Below are positions 30,468-39,442 of a stretch of DNA of 55,509 nt, piece after piece. The position numbers were made by a program, and so were the translations under genes. Location: contig PHCQ01000030.1 in the NCBI GenBank assembly GCA_002840835.1, positions 1 through 55,509 of the forward strand, given 5' to 3'. Numbering within the stretch: position 1 is the stretch's first letter; every line of letters begins with the position of its first letter. Under the pieces are notes generated by a model that made no database searches, was not told the origin of the DNA, and saw nothing but the letters and a program-made list of their open reading frames with translations. Source of the DNA: Betaproteobacteria bacterium HGW-Betaproteobacteria-16 (GTDB lineage Bacteria; Pseudomonadota; Gammaproteobacteria; Burkholderiales; Burkholderiaceae_C).

Positions 30468-31394
30468 ATGGGCAAAGTAGCACTGGTCGGAAAGATCACC
30501 CACGTCCCTTCCATGTACCTCAGCGAGCTCGACGGCCCGCGAAAGGGAACAAGGCAGGATGCCATCGACGGCCACAAGGAGATCAGTCGCCGTTGCCGCG
30601 AACTCGGTGTCGACACCATCGTCGTGTTCGACACCCACTGGCTGGTCAACGCCAGCTACCACCTCAATTGCGCCCCCCACTTTCAGGGAACGTACACCAG
30701 CAACGAACTGCCGCACTTCATCAGCAACCTGCCGTTCGAGATTCCGGGCAACCCCGAACTCGGGCAACTGCTGGCCAGGGTGGCCAACGAACACGGGGTC
30801 GAAACCCTGGCCCACCACGCCACCACGCTGGGCCCGGAGTACGGCACCCTCGTGCCCATGCGCTACATGAACGCCGACCAGCACTTCAAGGCCATCTCGG
30901 TCTCGGCCCTGTGCACGGTGCATTACCTCAACGACAGCGCCCGCCTGGGCTGGGCGATGCGCAAGGCCGTGGAAGACCACTACGACGGCACCGTGGCTTT
31001 TCTCGCCAGCGGCAGCCTGAGCCATCGCTTCGCGCAGAACGGCCTGGCGCCGGAATTTGCTTTTCGGATCTGGTCGCCGTTCCTCGAGACGCTGGATCGG
31101 CGGGTGGTGCAGATGTGGGAAAATGGTGAGTGGGCCGATTTCTGCGGCATGCTGCCCGAATACGCCAGCAAAGGTCATGGCGAAGGCTTCATGCACGACA
31201 CCGCGATGATGATGGGCGTGCTGGGCTGGAGCGAATACGAAGGCAAGGCCGAAGTCATCACCCCGTACTTTGGCGCCAGCGGCACCGGCCAGATCAATGC
31301 GGTGTTTCCCGTCACGCCCGTCACCGGCAAGGCCATTCCCAAGGCGCAGGCCTCCACCGCCGACGGCTTCAGTCTCGTGAGCAGCAGGCTCTGA
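30468..31394 (+). CDS. hpaD: 3,4-dihydroxyphenylacetate 2,3-dioxygenase
   Basis: Extradiol ring-cleaving enzyme of the LigB-type (class III) family that opens homoprotocatechuate between carbons 2 and 3. The 308-residue product has VGKITHVPSMYLSELDGPRK, with a metal-ligand His, VVFDTHWLVNASYHLN, and LGPEYGTLVPMRYMN. GGAG lies eight bases before the ATG. It is the ring-opening step of the operon, and the 324-bp gap before it may hold a separate promoter or a regulatory structure (family C repeats). Confidence 0.93.
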   Translation: MGKVALVGKITHVPSMYLSELDGPRKGTRQDAIDGHKEISRRCRELGVDTIVVFDTHWLVNASYHLNCAPHFQGTYTSNELPHFISNLPFEIPGNPELGQLLARVANEHGVETLAHHATTLGPEYGTLVPMRYMNADQHFKAISVSALCTVHYLNDSARLGWAMRKAVEDHYDGTVAFLASGSLSHRFAQNGLAPEFAFRIWSPFLETLDRRVVQMWENGEWADFCGMLPEYASKGHGEGFMHDTAMMMGVLGWSEYEGKAEVITPYFGASGTGQINAVFPVTPVTGKAIPKAQASTADGFSLVSSRL

Positions 31395-31408
31395 TCGCAA
31401 GGCTTCAC

Positions 31409-31855
31409 ATGCCCCACCTCGTCATCCTCTACACCCCCAACCTCGACAAGCCTGCGGCCGAGGGCGGCGTCGACATGACCGGCCTGTGCCGCGCCCTGTG
31501 CGACGCCATGCTCGCAGTGCGCGACGAGCAGGACCAGCAAGTTTTCCCCACCGGCGGCACGCGCGTGCTGGCCTACCCGGCTGCGCACAGCGCGGTGTCC
31601 GATGGCGGTGCGGCCGGCGTGGCGGCCGGACTGGGTGGCGACTACGCCTTTGTCTACATGAATGTGCGCATGGCCAAGGGCCGCAGCGCACTGGTGCACC
31701 AGCGTGTGGGCGAAGCGCTTAACGCCTGCGTGAAAGAACGCTTCGCTACTCAACTCGCCGGGCGCCCCATCGGCATCACCGTGCAGGTGGACGAAGGCCA
31801 TGAAGTCTTTGATGCCAAGAACAGCTCCCTGCATCCCTTGTTCCAGAAGAAGTGA
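31409..31855 (+). CDS. hpaF: 5-carboxymethyl-2-hydroxymuconate delta-isomerase
   Basis: A 148-residue tautomerase-superfamily enzyme. After removal of Met the N-terminal residue is Pro (MPHLVILYTPNLD), the general base for proton transfer in this family. QQVFPTGGTRVLAYPAAHSA and VYMNVRMAKGRS are typical of HpaF/CHMI. The E. coli protein is about 126 residues, so this one is somewhat longer at the C-terminus. The gene starts 14 bp after hpaD and ends just before hpaH. Confidence 0.9.
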   Translation: MPHLVILYTPNLDKPAAEGGVDMTGLCRALCDAMLAVRDEQDQQVFPTGGTRVLAYPAAHSAVSDGGAAGVAAGLGGDYAFVYMNVRMAKGRSALVHQRVGEALNACVKERFATQLAGRPIGITVQVDEGHEVFDAKNSSLHPLFQKK

Positions 31856-31860
31856 CTTCC

Positions 31861-32688
31861 ATGTTCGACGACGCCCTCATCCAGCAACTGGCCGCCGAGT
31901 TGCACCAGTCCCAGCAGACCCGAACGCCGGTCGAACATTTTTCCAAGCGCCATCCCGGCATGACCGTCGAAGACGGCTACCGCATTGGCCGCGCCTGGGT
32001 GGCGCTGCAAGCGGCGCAAGGCCAGCGGGTCATCGGCCACAAGATCGGCCTGACCAGCCGCGCCATGCAGATCAGCAGCCAGATCGACGAGCCCGACTTC
32101 GGCACACTGCTGGAGAACATGCGTTTCACTGCGAAGGCTGGCGAGGTGCTCGACATTCCCACCGAGCGCTTCATTGCGCCCCGTGTGGAAGTGGAACTGG
32201 CCTTTGTGCTCAAGGCGCCCTTGCAGGGGCCTGATGTGACAGTGGAACAGGTGCTCGGCGCCACCGAATACGTCACGCCCGCCATCGAGATCATCGACGC
32301 GCGCATCGAACAGTTCGACCGCCACACCCGCGCCATGCGCAAGGTGTTCGACACCATCAGCGACAACGCCGCCAACGCCGGCATCGTGCTGGGTGAGGGC
32401 GATCCTCGCTTCCGCGCCAATCCGCACACCACCGACCTGCCCTGGTGTGGCGCCGTCCTGCGGCAGAACGGCGCGGTCGAAGAAACCGGGCTGGCCGCGG
32501 GCGTGCAGGGCCATCCGGCGATTGGCATTGCCTGGTTGGCCAACAAGTTGGCGCCCTGGGGCGAGCGGCTGGAGGCCGGCGAAATCGTGCTGGCCGGTTC
32601 GTTCACGCGACCGGTGGCGGCCAAGGCGGGCGACCTGTTCGAGGCGGACTATGGCTCACTGGGCTGCCTGCGCTTCCGCTTCGTCTGA
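31861..32688 (+). CDS. hpaH: 2-oxo-hepta-4-ene-1,7-dioate hydratase
   Basis: A 275-residue metal-dependent hydratase of the FAH/MhpD-like family, which adds water to the diene acid to give 4-hydroxy-2-oxoheptanedioate. [28 protein letters not shown], and [20 protein letters not shown] (Glu-x-Glu metal site) are conserved. The ATG at 31861 is preferred over a GTG at 31852 that would overlap the hpaF stop. It lies between hpaF and hpaI in normal pathway order. Confidence 0.92.
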   Translation: MFDDALIQQLAAELHQSQQTRTPVEHFSKRHPGMTVEDGYRIGRAWVALQAAQGQRVIGHKIGLTSRAMQISSQIDEPDFGTLLENMRFTAKAGEVLDIPTERFIAPRVEVELAFVLKAPLQGPDVTVEQVLGATEYVTPAIEIIDARIEQFDRHTRAMRKVFDTISDNAANAGIVLGEGDPRFRANPHTTDLPWCGAVLRQNGAVEETGLAAGVQGHPAIGIAWLANKLAPWGERLEAGEIVLAGSFTRPVAAKAGDLFEADYGSLGCLRFRFV

Positions 32689-32713
32689 CCCCGGCATTTT
32701 TGAGATCACGAAC

Positions 32714-33529
32714 ATGCAAACACCCGCCAATCCCTTCAAACAGGCCCTGGTCGAGCGCCGCCCACAGATCGGCCTCTGGCTCGGTCTGGCCAACGCCTAC
32801 AGTGCCGAGATCTGCGCCGGTGCCGGCTTTGACTGGCTGCTGATCGATGGTGAACATTCACCCAATGGCGTGACCGACGTGCTGGCCCAGGCCCAGGCCA
32901 TTGCCGCCTACCCGGCCACGCACGCCATCGCCCGTGTGCCCGTGGGCGACGCGGTGCTGATCAAGCAGTACCTGGACGTGGGTATTCAGACCCTGCTGGT
33001 CCCCATGGTCGACACCGCCGAGCAGGCCGCCCAACTGGTGCGTGCCTGCCGCTACCCGCAGGACGATGGGCAAGGCGGCATTCGCGGCATGGCCGGTGCC
33101 CGTGCTTCGCGCTGGGGGCGCTACCCGAACTACGCCAGGGAAGCGAATGCGCAGGTCTGCCTGCTGGTGCAGGCCGAGACGCGCGCCGCGCTGGCGCAAC
33201 TCGATGCCATCGCAGCCACGCCCGGCGTGGACGGCGTGTTCATCGGCCCCGCCGACCTGTCCGCCTCGATGGGTCACGTGGGCAACCCGGGCCACCCGGA
33301 GGTGCAGGCCGCGATTGAGGACGCCATCGCGCGCATTCTTCGTGCGGGCAAGGCCCCGGGCATCCTCACCAGTGATGAAACCCAGGCACGCCACTACCTG
33401 GCACTGGGCGCGGTGTTCGTCGCCGTGGGCCTGGACACCCAGATCCTCATGCGCCAGACCACCGACCTCGCTGCGCGCTTCAAGGGCACTGCGGCGTCAC
33501 CTGCGGCAGCCAAGGGCGCCGTCTATTGA
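32714..33529 (+). CDS. hpaI: 4-hydroxy-2-oxoheptanedioate aldolase
   Basis: Class II (metal-dependent) aldolase of the HpcH/HpaI TIM-barrel family that splits 4-hydroxy-2-oxoheptanedioate to pyruvate and succinate semialdehyde. [31 protein letters not shown] (metal-binding region), [20 protein letters not shown] and [14 protein letters not shown] are family motifs. Length 271 residues. It is the last step of the pathway; no succinate semialdehyde dehydrogenase gene is seen in the window. Confidence 0.93.
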   Translation: MQTPANPFKQALVERRPQIGLWLGLANAYSAEICAGAGFDWLLIDGEHSPNGVTDVLAQAQAIAAYPATHAIARVPVGDAVLIKQYLDVGIQTLLVPMVDTAEQAAQLVRACRYPQDDGQGGIRGMAGARASRWGRYPNYAREANAQVCLLVQAETRAALAQLDAIAATPGVDGVFIGPADLSASMGHVGNPGHPEVQAAIEDAIARILRAGKAPGILTSDETQARHYLALGAVFVAVGLDTQILMRQTTDLAARFKGTAASPAAAKGAVY

Positions 33530-33549
33530 TTGAACCATCGGAGACCCCC

Positions 33550-34365
33550 ATGAACGCCGCACTGCAACCTGACACCGTTCTCCCCGCCGGCATGCACCCC
33601 GACGAGTGGGCAGCACGCCTGGAACTCGCCGCCTGCTACCGCGTGTTCGCGATGCTGGGCTGGACCGAGATGATCTACAACCACATCACACTGCGCCTGC
33701 CTGACAGCGTGAGCGCAGAGGGGAGCGTGGGGGCAACTGCCCAGAAACAGTTCCTGATCAACCCGTTTGGATTGCACTACAGCGAAGTCACCGCCAGCAA
33801 CCTGGTCAAGATCAACCTGAAGGGCGAAGTGCTTGACGGATCGCCCCACCCGGTCAACCCGGCGGGCTTCACGGTACATGCCGCCATCCACGACGGCATC
33901 GAAGGCGCGCACTGTGTGATGCACACCCACACCACCGCCGGCGTGGCCGTGGCCTGCCTGAAGGACGGCCTGCAGCAGACCAACTTCTACTCCGCGCAAC
34001 TGCACGACATGGTGGCCTACCACGACTTCGAGGGCATCACCATCCACGCCGACGAGGGACCGCGCGTGCTCCAGAGCATCGGCAACAAGCGTGCCGTCAT
34101 CTTGCGCAATCACGGCCTGCTGGCCTGGGGCACCACGTTGCCGCAGACCTTCGCCATCCTGTGGACGCTCAACCGCGCCTGCGAGATCCAGCTGGCCACC
34201 TTCAGCATGGGTGGTGCGCAGGCGGCGATCCCCGTGCCGGAAGCCATCGCCGAAAAATGCACGCGCGACGCCCTGCAGTTCAACCCGAACCACGGCGCGG
34301 GGCGCGACGTGTTCGATGCCCTGGTGCGCCAGGTGAACCGCATCGACACCAGCTACCGCGATTGA
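33550..34365 (+). CDS. Class II aldolase/adducin-family protein
   Basis: A 271-residue protein with the zinc-dependent aldolase/adducin fold. Metal-binding His residues are in CVMHTHTTAGVA and the later NHGLLAWGTT; the N-terminal region YRVFAMLGWTEMIYNHITLRLPD and FGLHYSEVTASNLVKINLKG are typical. A GGAG precedes the ATG at 33550. The family includes fuculose-phosphate aldolases and many uncharacterised members. It directly follows hpaI (20 bp), although the known hpa pathway needs no second aldolase; its substrate is unknown. Confidence 0.82.
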   Translation: MNAALQPDTVLPAGMHPDEWAARLELAACYRVFAMLGWTEMIYNHITLRLPDSVSAEGSVGATAQKQFLINPFGLHYSEVTASNLVKINLKGEVLDGSPHPVNPAGFTVHAAIHDGIEGAHCVMHTHTTAGVAVACLKDGLQQTNFYSAQLHDMVAYHDFEGITIHADEGPRVLQSIGNKRAVILRNHGLLAWGTTLPQTFAILWTLNRACEIQLATFSMGGAQAAIPVPEAIAEKCTRDALQFNPNHGAGRDVFDALVRQVNRIDTSYRD

Positions 34366-34392
34366 CTCCACGCCATTTCTGAAAGCCCTGCC

Positions 34393-35427
34393 ATGACAGA
34401 CGCACAAGTCCAACCCTTTCAACGCGTGACCATCGTGGGCGCTGGCGCCATCGGCGGCTGGCTGGGCGTGCACCTGGCACAGGCCGGCTGCAACGTGAGC
34501 GCACTGGCCCGCGGCGAGACCCTGGCCGCGCTGCGCCAGCATGGCTTGCGCCTGCACCAGGGCGGCGAGCTTCGCCAGCTGCCCGTCAATGCTGCAGGCA
34601 GCGCCGCCGAACTGGGTGCCCAGGACCTGGTGGTCATCGCGGTGAAGGCGCCTTCGCTGGCATCGGTCGCAGCGACAATCGGTCCGCTGATCGGCCCGAA
34701 CACGGTGGTGCTCACCGCCATGAACGGTGTGCCCTGGTGGTTCTTCGAAGGCTTTGGCGGTGCATTGGCTGGCACGCCGCTGCAGGCCGTCGATCCAGAC
34801 GGCAGCATCGCGCAAGCGATTCCGGGTCGGCACGTGATCGGCGGCGTGGTGCACGTGAGCTGTTCGGTGGACGCCCCCGGTGAGATCCGCCACCACTTCG
34901 GCAACGGGCTGATCCTGGGCGAGCCCTCCGGCCAGTCCAGCGAACGTCTGACCGCGCTGGTGGCACTGCTGCAGCGCAGCGGCATCGCCGCCACCGCATC
35001 GCAGCAGATCCAGAAAGACGTCTGGTACAAGCTCTGGGGCAACATGACGGTCAACCCGGTGAGCGCGCTCACGGGGGCCACCACCGACCGCATCCTGGGC
35101 GACCCCCTGGTGCGCGATTTCATCAGCGCCGTCATGCGGGAGGCCAAGGCCATTGGCGAGCGTATCGGCATCCCCATCGATCAGCAGCCCGAAGACCGCC
35201 ACGCGGTCACGCTCAAGCTCGGCGCGTTCAAGACCTCGATGCTGCAGGACGTGGAAGGGCGTCGCCCCGTGGAGCTGGATGCCCTGGTGTCGGCCGTGCG
35301 CGAACTGGGGCAGCTCACGGGTGTGGCCACGCCGTTCACCGACGCGCTGCTGGGCCTCTCGCGACTGCAGGCGCAGACACTGGGCCTGTACCCTGTGGAA
35401 GTTCCTGCCGCCGCCCGGCAGGGTTAG
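34393..35427 (+). CDS. Ketopantoate reductase-like dehydrogenase
   Basis: A 344-residue protein of the ApbA/PanE family. The Rossmann nucleotide site is VTIVGAGAIGGWLGVHLAQAG, and VVIAVKAPSLASV and TAMNGVPWWFFEG follow as in the family. The C-terminal helical domain contains KLWGNMTVNPVSALTG with the conserved Lys/Asn region. It begins 27 bp after the class II aldolase-like gene, so the two may be co-transcribed. Many paralogues in aromatic clusters act on 2-oxo acids other than ketopantoate; the substrate here is unknown. Confidence 0.84.
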   Translation: MTDAQVQPFQRVTIVGAGAIGGWLGVHLAQAGCNVSALARGETLAALRQHGLRLHQGGELRQLPVNAAGSAAELGAQDLVVIAVKAPSLASVAATIGPLIGPNTVVLTAMNGVPWWFFEGFGGALAGTPLQAVDPDGSIAQAIPGRHVIGGVVHVSCSVDAPGEIRHHFGNGLILGEPSGQSSERLTALVALLQRSGIAATASQQIQKDVWYKLWGNMTVNPVSALTGATTDRILGDPLVRDFISAVMREAKAIGERIGIPIDQQPEDRHAVTLKLGAFKTSMLQDVEGRRPVELDALVSAVRELGQLTGVATPFTDALLGLSRLQAQTLGLYPVEVPAAARQG

Positions 35428-35455
35428 TCCCCTTCCGGTGACCGGGCAGCGCTTC

Positions 35456-35461
35456 CAGAAT
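35456..35461 (+). promoter_or_regulatory. -10-like hexamer six bases before the LuxR-type ATG
   Basis: CAGAAT ends six bases before the ATG at 35468, giving a possible leaderless mRNA that begins within 40 bp of the upstream gene's stop. A TTCCGG about 17 bp upstream would be a poor -35. Confidence 0.35.
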
Positions 35462-35467
35462 CGCCAC

Positions 35468-36283
35468 ATGCCCGCCACCTGGACCTTCGATGCACCCGCC
35501 GGAGCGCACCTGTTTCCGGCAGCGGCGGTGGCCGGTCTGCTCGACGTGGCCAGCGCGCCGCTGAGCGCCGAACGCCTGCTTCGTGCCATCGAACCAATGG
35601 TGCCCGTGGAGCACCTCTCCCTGGTGACCTTCCGGCACCACAAACCCGAACTGATCGAAGGCTTCTCCGCCCACACCCGCGATCGCAACGTGGTGGCCGA
35701 GTGTTTCGCCATCTATCGCCGCAGCTACTTCCGCAGCGACGCCGTCATGCGTCTGGCCGAGCAGGTGGCCCATCGACCGGCGCGCGAAGTGGCGGTGATG
35801 CACTGCCGGGCCGACGAACTGCCCGTGGCGGGCTGGCGAGACGACATCTACGTGCGCGAAAGCCTCACCGAACGCTTCACCCTGCTACACGCCCCAGCGC
35901 CCGGTGCGGTGCAGGCCATCCACCTGTACCGGGACCATCGCCAGGGCCTGTTTGAGCCGCATGAAATCGAGCAGCTGCTGGCTTTTGCGCCACTGCTGCG
36001 TCAGGCACACCATGCCGCGCTGCAGGCGGGCGAAGCGGTCGCAGACCGGCACGCGCAGATCGCCCAGGCCTCGCGCCGGCTGGAACGGCTCGCTCCTGCG
36101 CTGTCGCCACGCGAACGCGCGGTGTGTGCACGCATCGCCTGCGGCCTCAGCGCCGATGGCATCGCAGCCGACCTCGACGTGGCGCCTTCCACCGTGCTCA
36201 CCTTGCGCAAGCGCGCCTACCTGAAGCTGGCCGATGCGGGCCTGCCGGCGCACCGCCTGGGGCTGGCGCGGCTGCTTGCCTGA
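35468..36283 (+). CDS. LuxR-type transcriptional regulator
   Basis: A 271-residue regulator with a C-terminal LuxR-type helix-turn-helix from about residue 205 (LSPRERAVCARIACGLSADG, then VAPSTVLTLRKRAYLKL). The N-terminal 190 residues form a GAF/PAS-like sensor without recognised motifs (for example VEHLSLVTFRHHKPELIEGF). It is placed just upstream of the Rieske oxygenase gene and probably controls it. No receiver domain or autoinducer-domain signature was seen. Confidence 0.85.
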   Translation: MPATWTFDAPAGAHLFPAAAVAGLLDVASAPLSAERLLRAIEPMVPVEHLSLVTFRHHKPELIEGFSAHTRDRNVVAECFAIYRRSYFRSDAVMRLAEQVAHRPAREVAVMHCRADELPVAGWRDDIYVRESLTERFTLLHAPAPGAVQAIHLYRDHRQGLFEPHEIEQLLAFAPLLRQAHHAALQAGEAVADRHAQIAQASRRLERLAPALSPRERAVCARIACGLSADGIAADLDVAPSTVLTLRKRAYLKLADAGLPAHRLGLARLLA

Positions 36284-36294
36284 AGACCCTGCGT

Positions 36295-36312
36295 GTCCCC
36301 CTCGAAGGGGAC
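36295..36312. other. Hairpin after LuxR-type gene
   Basis: GTCCCC (36295-36300) and GGGGAC (36307-36312) around CTCGAA, 11 bp after the stop. No U tract follows. The core resembles the CCCCC-NNAA-GGGGG core of repeat families A and B, so it may be a degenerate relative. Confidence 0.4.
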
Positions 36313-36367
36313 GGCACCCATGTGGGCGCGCCCTAGCATGGTCCGCACAAGAACGAAGGAGACCCCG

Positions 36368-37453
36368 ATGTGGCTGCGCAACTGCTGGTACGTGATCGCC
36401 TGGGACCATGAAATCCCCGCCGCCAACGACCCCAAGCTTTTCACCCGCACGGTGCTGGGCGAACCGGTGCTGGTTTACCGCACGGGTGATGGCGACGTGG
36501 TGGCGCTGGAAGACCGCTGCTGCCACCGCCATGCGCCCTTGTCGGTGGGCCGGCGCGAGGGCGACTGCGTGCGCTGTGGGTACCACGGGCTGAAATTCGA
36601 TCCGCAGGGCCATTGCGTGGAAGCGCCCGGCATCGAGATCGTGCCCGCCAAGGCCTGTGTGCACCGCTACCCGGTGGCGGTGCGCAACCGCTGGGTGTTC
36701 GTGTGGATGGGCGACCCGGCCCTGGCAGACACAGCCCTGCTGCCCGACAACTTCAGCTGCGACCACCCCGACTGGAAGAACAGGCCCGGCTACCTGCACT
36801 ACGACACGCCCTACCTGCTCATCTGCGACAACCTGCTGGATTTCTCCCACCTGAGCTACGTGCACGAAAAGTCACTGGGGGGTTCCACGCGCATTGCGCA
36901 GTCCCGCCCCGTGATCGAGCCTGTGCCTGGCGCCAATGCCGACTGGCCACAGATGGGCATCAAGGTCTCGCGCCACGTGAACGATGTGCCGGCCCCGCCG
37001 TTCTACCAGCGTTTCCGCCACTTCGACACAAACCTCGACCGCTGGTTTATCTACGAATTTCTGCTGCCCGGTACGCTGCTGATGCACTCGGGCGGGCGAC
37101 CCACCGGCGCGGCGCCCGATGCCCCCGGCCCTTCGGTGCGCCTGCACAGCTGCCAGACGCTCACACCCGAGACCACCCACACCACGCACTACTTCTTCCA
37201 GCAGTCGCACCCGGTGGGCGAGGGCGACGACGCCGTGACCGAGAGCATCTACAACAGCCTGATCGGCGCCTTCAACGAAGACCGCGACATGATCACCGCG
37301 CAGCACCGCAACATCCTGCTCAACCCCGCGCGGCCGATGATGCCGCTGGCCATGGACGCCGCACTCATCCAGTTCCGCCGACTGCTGGAGGCGCGCGTGC
37401 ACGCCGAACACAGCGCGGCCATCGCTTCACCCCAACCCGCCCTGACGACCTGA
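36368..37453 (+). CDS. Rieske non-heme iron oxygenase, VanA-like
   Basis: A 361-residue oxygenase subunit. The Rieske 2Fe-2S ligands are Cys51 and His53 (DRCCHRHAPLS) with Cys70 and His73 (RCGYHG). The mononuclear iron site is in CDNLLDFSHLSYVHE, with bridging Asp158 and ligands His161 and His166. The size and layout match vanillate O-demethylase VanA and relatives that demethylate or hydroxylate aromatic acids. AAGGAG lies seven bases before the ATG. No VanB-type reductase gene is nearby, so electrons must come from elsewhere. Confidence 0.9.
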   Translation: MWLRNCWYVIAWDHEIPAANDPKLFTRTVLGEPVLVYRTGDGDVVALEDRCCHRHAPLSVGRREGDCVRCGYHGLKFDPQGHCVEAPGIEIVPAKACVHRYPVAVRNRWVFVWMGDPALADTALLPDNFSCDHPDWKNRPGYLHYDTPYLLICDNLLDFSHLSYVHEKSLGGSTRIAQSRPVIEPVPGANADWPQMGIKVSRHVNDVPAPPFYQRFRHFDTNLDRWFIYEFLLPGTLLMHSGGRPTGAAPDAPGPSVRLHSCQTLTPETTHTTHYFFQQSHPVGEGDDAVTESIYNSLIGAFNEDRDMITAQHRNILLNPARPMMPLAMDAALIQFRRLLEARVHAEHSAAIASPQPALTT

Positions 37454-37472
37454 CCCCAACGGAGACACAACG

Positions 37473-38489
37473 ATGAAATTGCCCACCTTCCGACTCGCCA
37501 CTTTGACCGCCGCCCTGATGATGACCACCGGGCTGGCCAGCGCCCAGACCGTGCTCAATGTGTCCACCTGGTTGCCGCCTTCGCACGGCGCCACCATGGC
37601 ACAGAACCAGTGGTGCGAGGCGGTGGAAAAAGAGAGCAAGGGAAGCCTGAAGTGCAATCTCCTGCCCAAGGCCGTGTCTGCTCCGCCCGGCACCTTCGAC
37701 GCGGTGCGCGACGGTCTGGCCGATGTGTCTTACACGGTAGACGGTTACACGCCGGGCCGCTTCATCTTCACGCAGGTGGCCGAATTTCCGTTCCTGGGCG
37801 ACAGTTCCACCGCCACCAGCGTGGCCTACCAGCGCATCTACGACAAGTACTTCGCGCCTCTGGGTGAGCACCGTGGCGTGAAGGTGCTGGGCGTGTTCAC
37901 CCACGGTCCCGGCATCATCTTCACGGTCAAGCAGCCGGTGACCAGCGCAGCAGATGCCGCCAAGCTCAAGTTCCGCATCGGTGGCGGCAACATCAACGAG
38001 CTCTCCAAGCTCATGGGCTGGAACACCACACTCAAGCCCGCCACCGAATCCTTCGAGCTGCTGTCCACCGGCGTGATGGATGGCACCTTTTTTCCTGACG
38101 AATCGCTGCAGTCCATGCGCCTGAACATGGTGAGGTACGCCACCACCTTTCCCGGTGGCCTCTACAACACCAGCTTCGTCTTCATGATGAACCCGGCCAA
38201 GTACAACGCGCTCAAGCCGGAGGAGAAAGCCGCCATCGACAAGGTCTCGGGGGAAAACGCCGCGCGCCTGTTTGCCGCGGGCTGGGATCGCACCGATGCC
38301 GCTTCGCGCGACATCCAGAAAACCACCGGCGTGCAGCGCCAGATGGCCAGCGATGCCTTTGTGAATGAAGTGAAGGCCAAGCAGGCGGCGCTGGAAGACA
38401 AGTGGGTGGCAGCGGCTGAAGCCAAGGGCTTGAAGAATGCCCGCGCCGTGCTCGACGAATTCCGCGCCGAGACGCAAAAACTGAAGTGA
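37473..38489 (+). CDS. TRAP transporter substrate-binding protein (DctP-type)
   Basis: A 338-residue periplasmic binding protein. Residues 1-24 are a signal peptide ending TTGLASAQ. NVSTWLPPSHGATMAQ, DVSYTVDGYTPGRF and KLKFRIGGGNINELSKLMGW are DctP-family features; the conserved Arg expected to bind the substrate carboxylate is likely in the LKFRIGG segment. The gene is on the same transcript side as the Rieske oxygenase, but no DctQ or DctM membrane genes follow, so it depends on a partner encoded elsewhere. Aromatic acid uptake is possible. Confidence 0.88.
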   Translation: MKLPTFRLATLTAALMMTTGLASAQTVLNVSTWLPPSHGATMAQNQWCEAVEKESKGSLKCNLLPKAVSAPPGTFDAVRDGLADVSYTVDGYTPGRFIFTQVAEFPFLGDSSTATSVAYQRIYDKYFAPLGEHRGVKVLGVFTHGPGIIFTVKQPVTSAADAAKLKFRIGGGNINELSKLMGWNTTLKPATESFELLSTGVMDGTFFPDESLQSMRLNMVRYATTFPGGLYNTSFVFMMNPAKYNALKPEEKAAIDKVSGENAARLFAAGWDRTDAASRDIQKTTGVQRQMASDAFVNEVKAKQAALEDKWVAAAEAKGLKNARAVLDEFRAETQKLK

Positions 38490-38507
38490 CGGATCAAAGC
38501 CGAACGA

Positions 38508-39128
38508 TTACCCTGCCAGCGCCGGGAACAGCTTGACCAGCCCGGTGGCCATCACCTCCACCGACAACGCGGCCAGGATGAGACCCATCAACCGCGTCAT
38601 CACGTTGATGCCGGTCTGGCCCAGGATGCGTGAAATGGGCTGGGCCAGCGTGAAACACACCGCGGTGGCCAGCGCGATCACCACGCCGTAGCCCACCAGC
38701 GCCGCGTGCTGAAAGAAGGTCTGCGCCTGGTCGGCGTAAATCACCACGGTGGACATGCTGGCCGGCCCGGTGAGCAGCGGAATCGTCAGCGGCACCACGG
38801 CGATGGAGGTGCGCGACGACGCGTCGTTCACTTCCTCCTGCGTGGCCTTGGCCTCGGCCGGCTGGGCGTTGAGCATGGACAAGGCCGAGGTCAGCAGCAG
38901 CATGCCGCCACCCACCTGGAAGCTCGCCAGCGAGATGCTGAAGAATTCGAGGATCTGCAGGCCGATCAGGGCACAGGTGGCGATCACCGCGAATGCGCTG
39001 AAGGCCGAGATCAGCACCGTGCGCTGGCGCTGCTTGCGCGAGAAGCCCTGCGTGTAGTGGATGAAAAAGGGCACGATCGCCAGGGGGTTGACGATGGCCA
39101 GCAAGGTGATGAGAGGTTTGAAGTCCAT
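38508..39128 (-). CDS. MarC-family integral membrane protein
   Basis: A 206-residue protein with six predicted membrane helices. The start MDFKPLITLLAIVNPLAIVP and the SIAVVPLTIPLLTGPAS segment are typical of the MarC/UPF0056 family, whose transport role is not settled. The ATG at 39128 gives the normal family N-terminus; earlier starts add an unrelated Arg-rich stretch. It is convergent with the TRAP binding protein gene (18 bp). Repeat family A lies upstream. Confidence 0.88.
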   Translation of the reverse strand: MDFKPLITLLAIVNPLAIVPFFIHYTQGFSRKQRQRTVLISAFSAFAVIATCALIGLQILEFFSISLASFQVGGGMLLLTSALSMLNAQPAEAKATQEEVNDASSRTSIAVVPLTIPLLTGPASMSTVVIYADQAQTFFQHAALVGYGVVIALATAVCFTLAQPISRILGQTGINVMTRLMGLILAALSVEVMATGLVKLFPALAG

Positions 39129-39201
39129 GGATGTGCGGCGTGATGGGCAGCGTGAATTTTGCTCCCATCGCCGGACGCTCAGCCGGCGGGTGCAGGTAGC
39201 T

Positions 39202-39442
39202 GATCCGGCGCCGGGCCGCCCCAAGCCGGATCAACCCCCTTGGGGGGCAGCGACCCGCGCAGCGGCGGAGTGTGGGGGCAACCGATCCGGCGCCGGGCCG
39301 CCCCAAGCCGGATCAACCCCCTTGGGGGCAGCGACCCGCGCAGCGGTGGAGCGTGGGGGCAACCGATCAGGCGCCGGGTCGCCCCAAGCCGGATCAACCC
39401 CCTTGGGGGGCAGCGACCCGCGCAGCGGCGGAGCGTGGGGGC
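39202..39442 (+). repeat. Repeat family A, three tandem copies
   Basis: Three adjacent units start at 39202, 39284 and 39365 (about 82, 81 and 78 bp) and differ from each other at only a few bases. Each has GATCCGGC...GCCGGATC arms (one base changed in the third unit), a CCCCCTTGGGGG core, and a GCGCAGCGGCGGAGCGTGGGGG end. The last unit overlaps the 3' end of the MaoC gene on the other strand. No spacers are present, so this is not a CRISPR array. The remainder of the gap 39129-39393 has no other gene. Confidence 0.92.

Noticed and set aside
33523..35712. A 729-codon open frame on the minus strand
   Set aside because: Antisense to the class II aldolase-like, ketopantoate-reductase-like and LuxR-type genes; no motif seen.
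39202..39442. CRISPR array
   Set aside because: The units are directly adjacent with no unique spacers and no cas genes are present.
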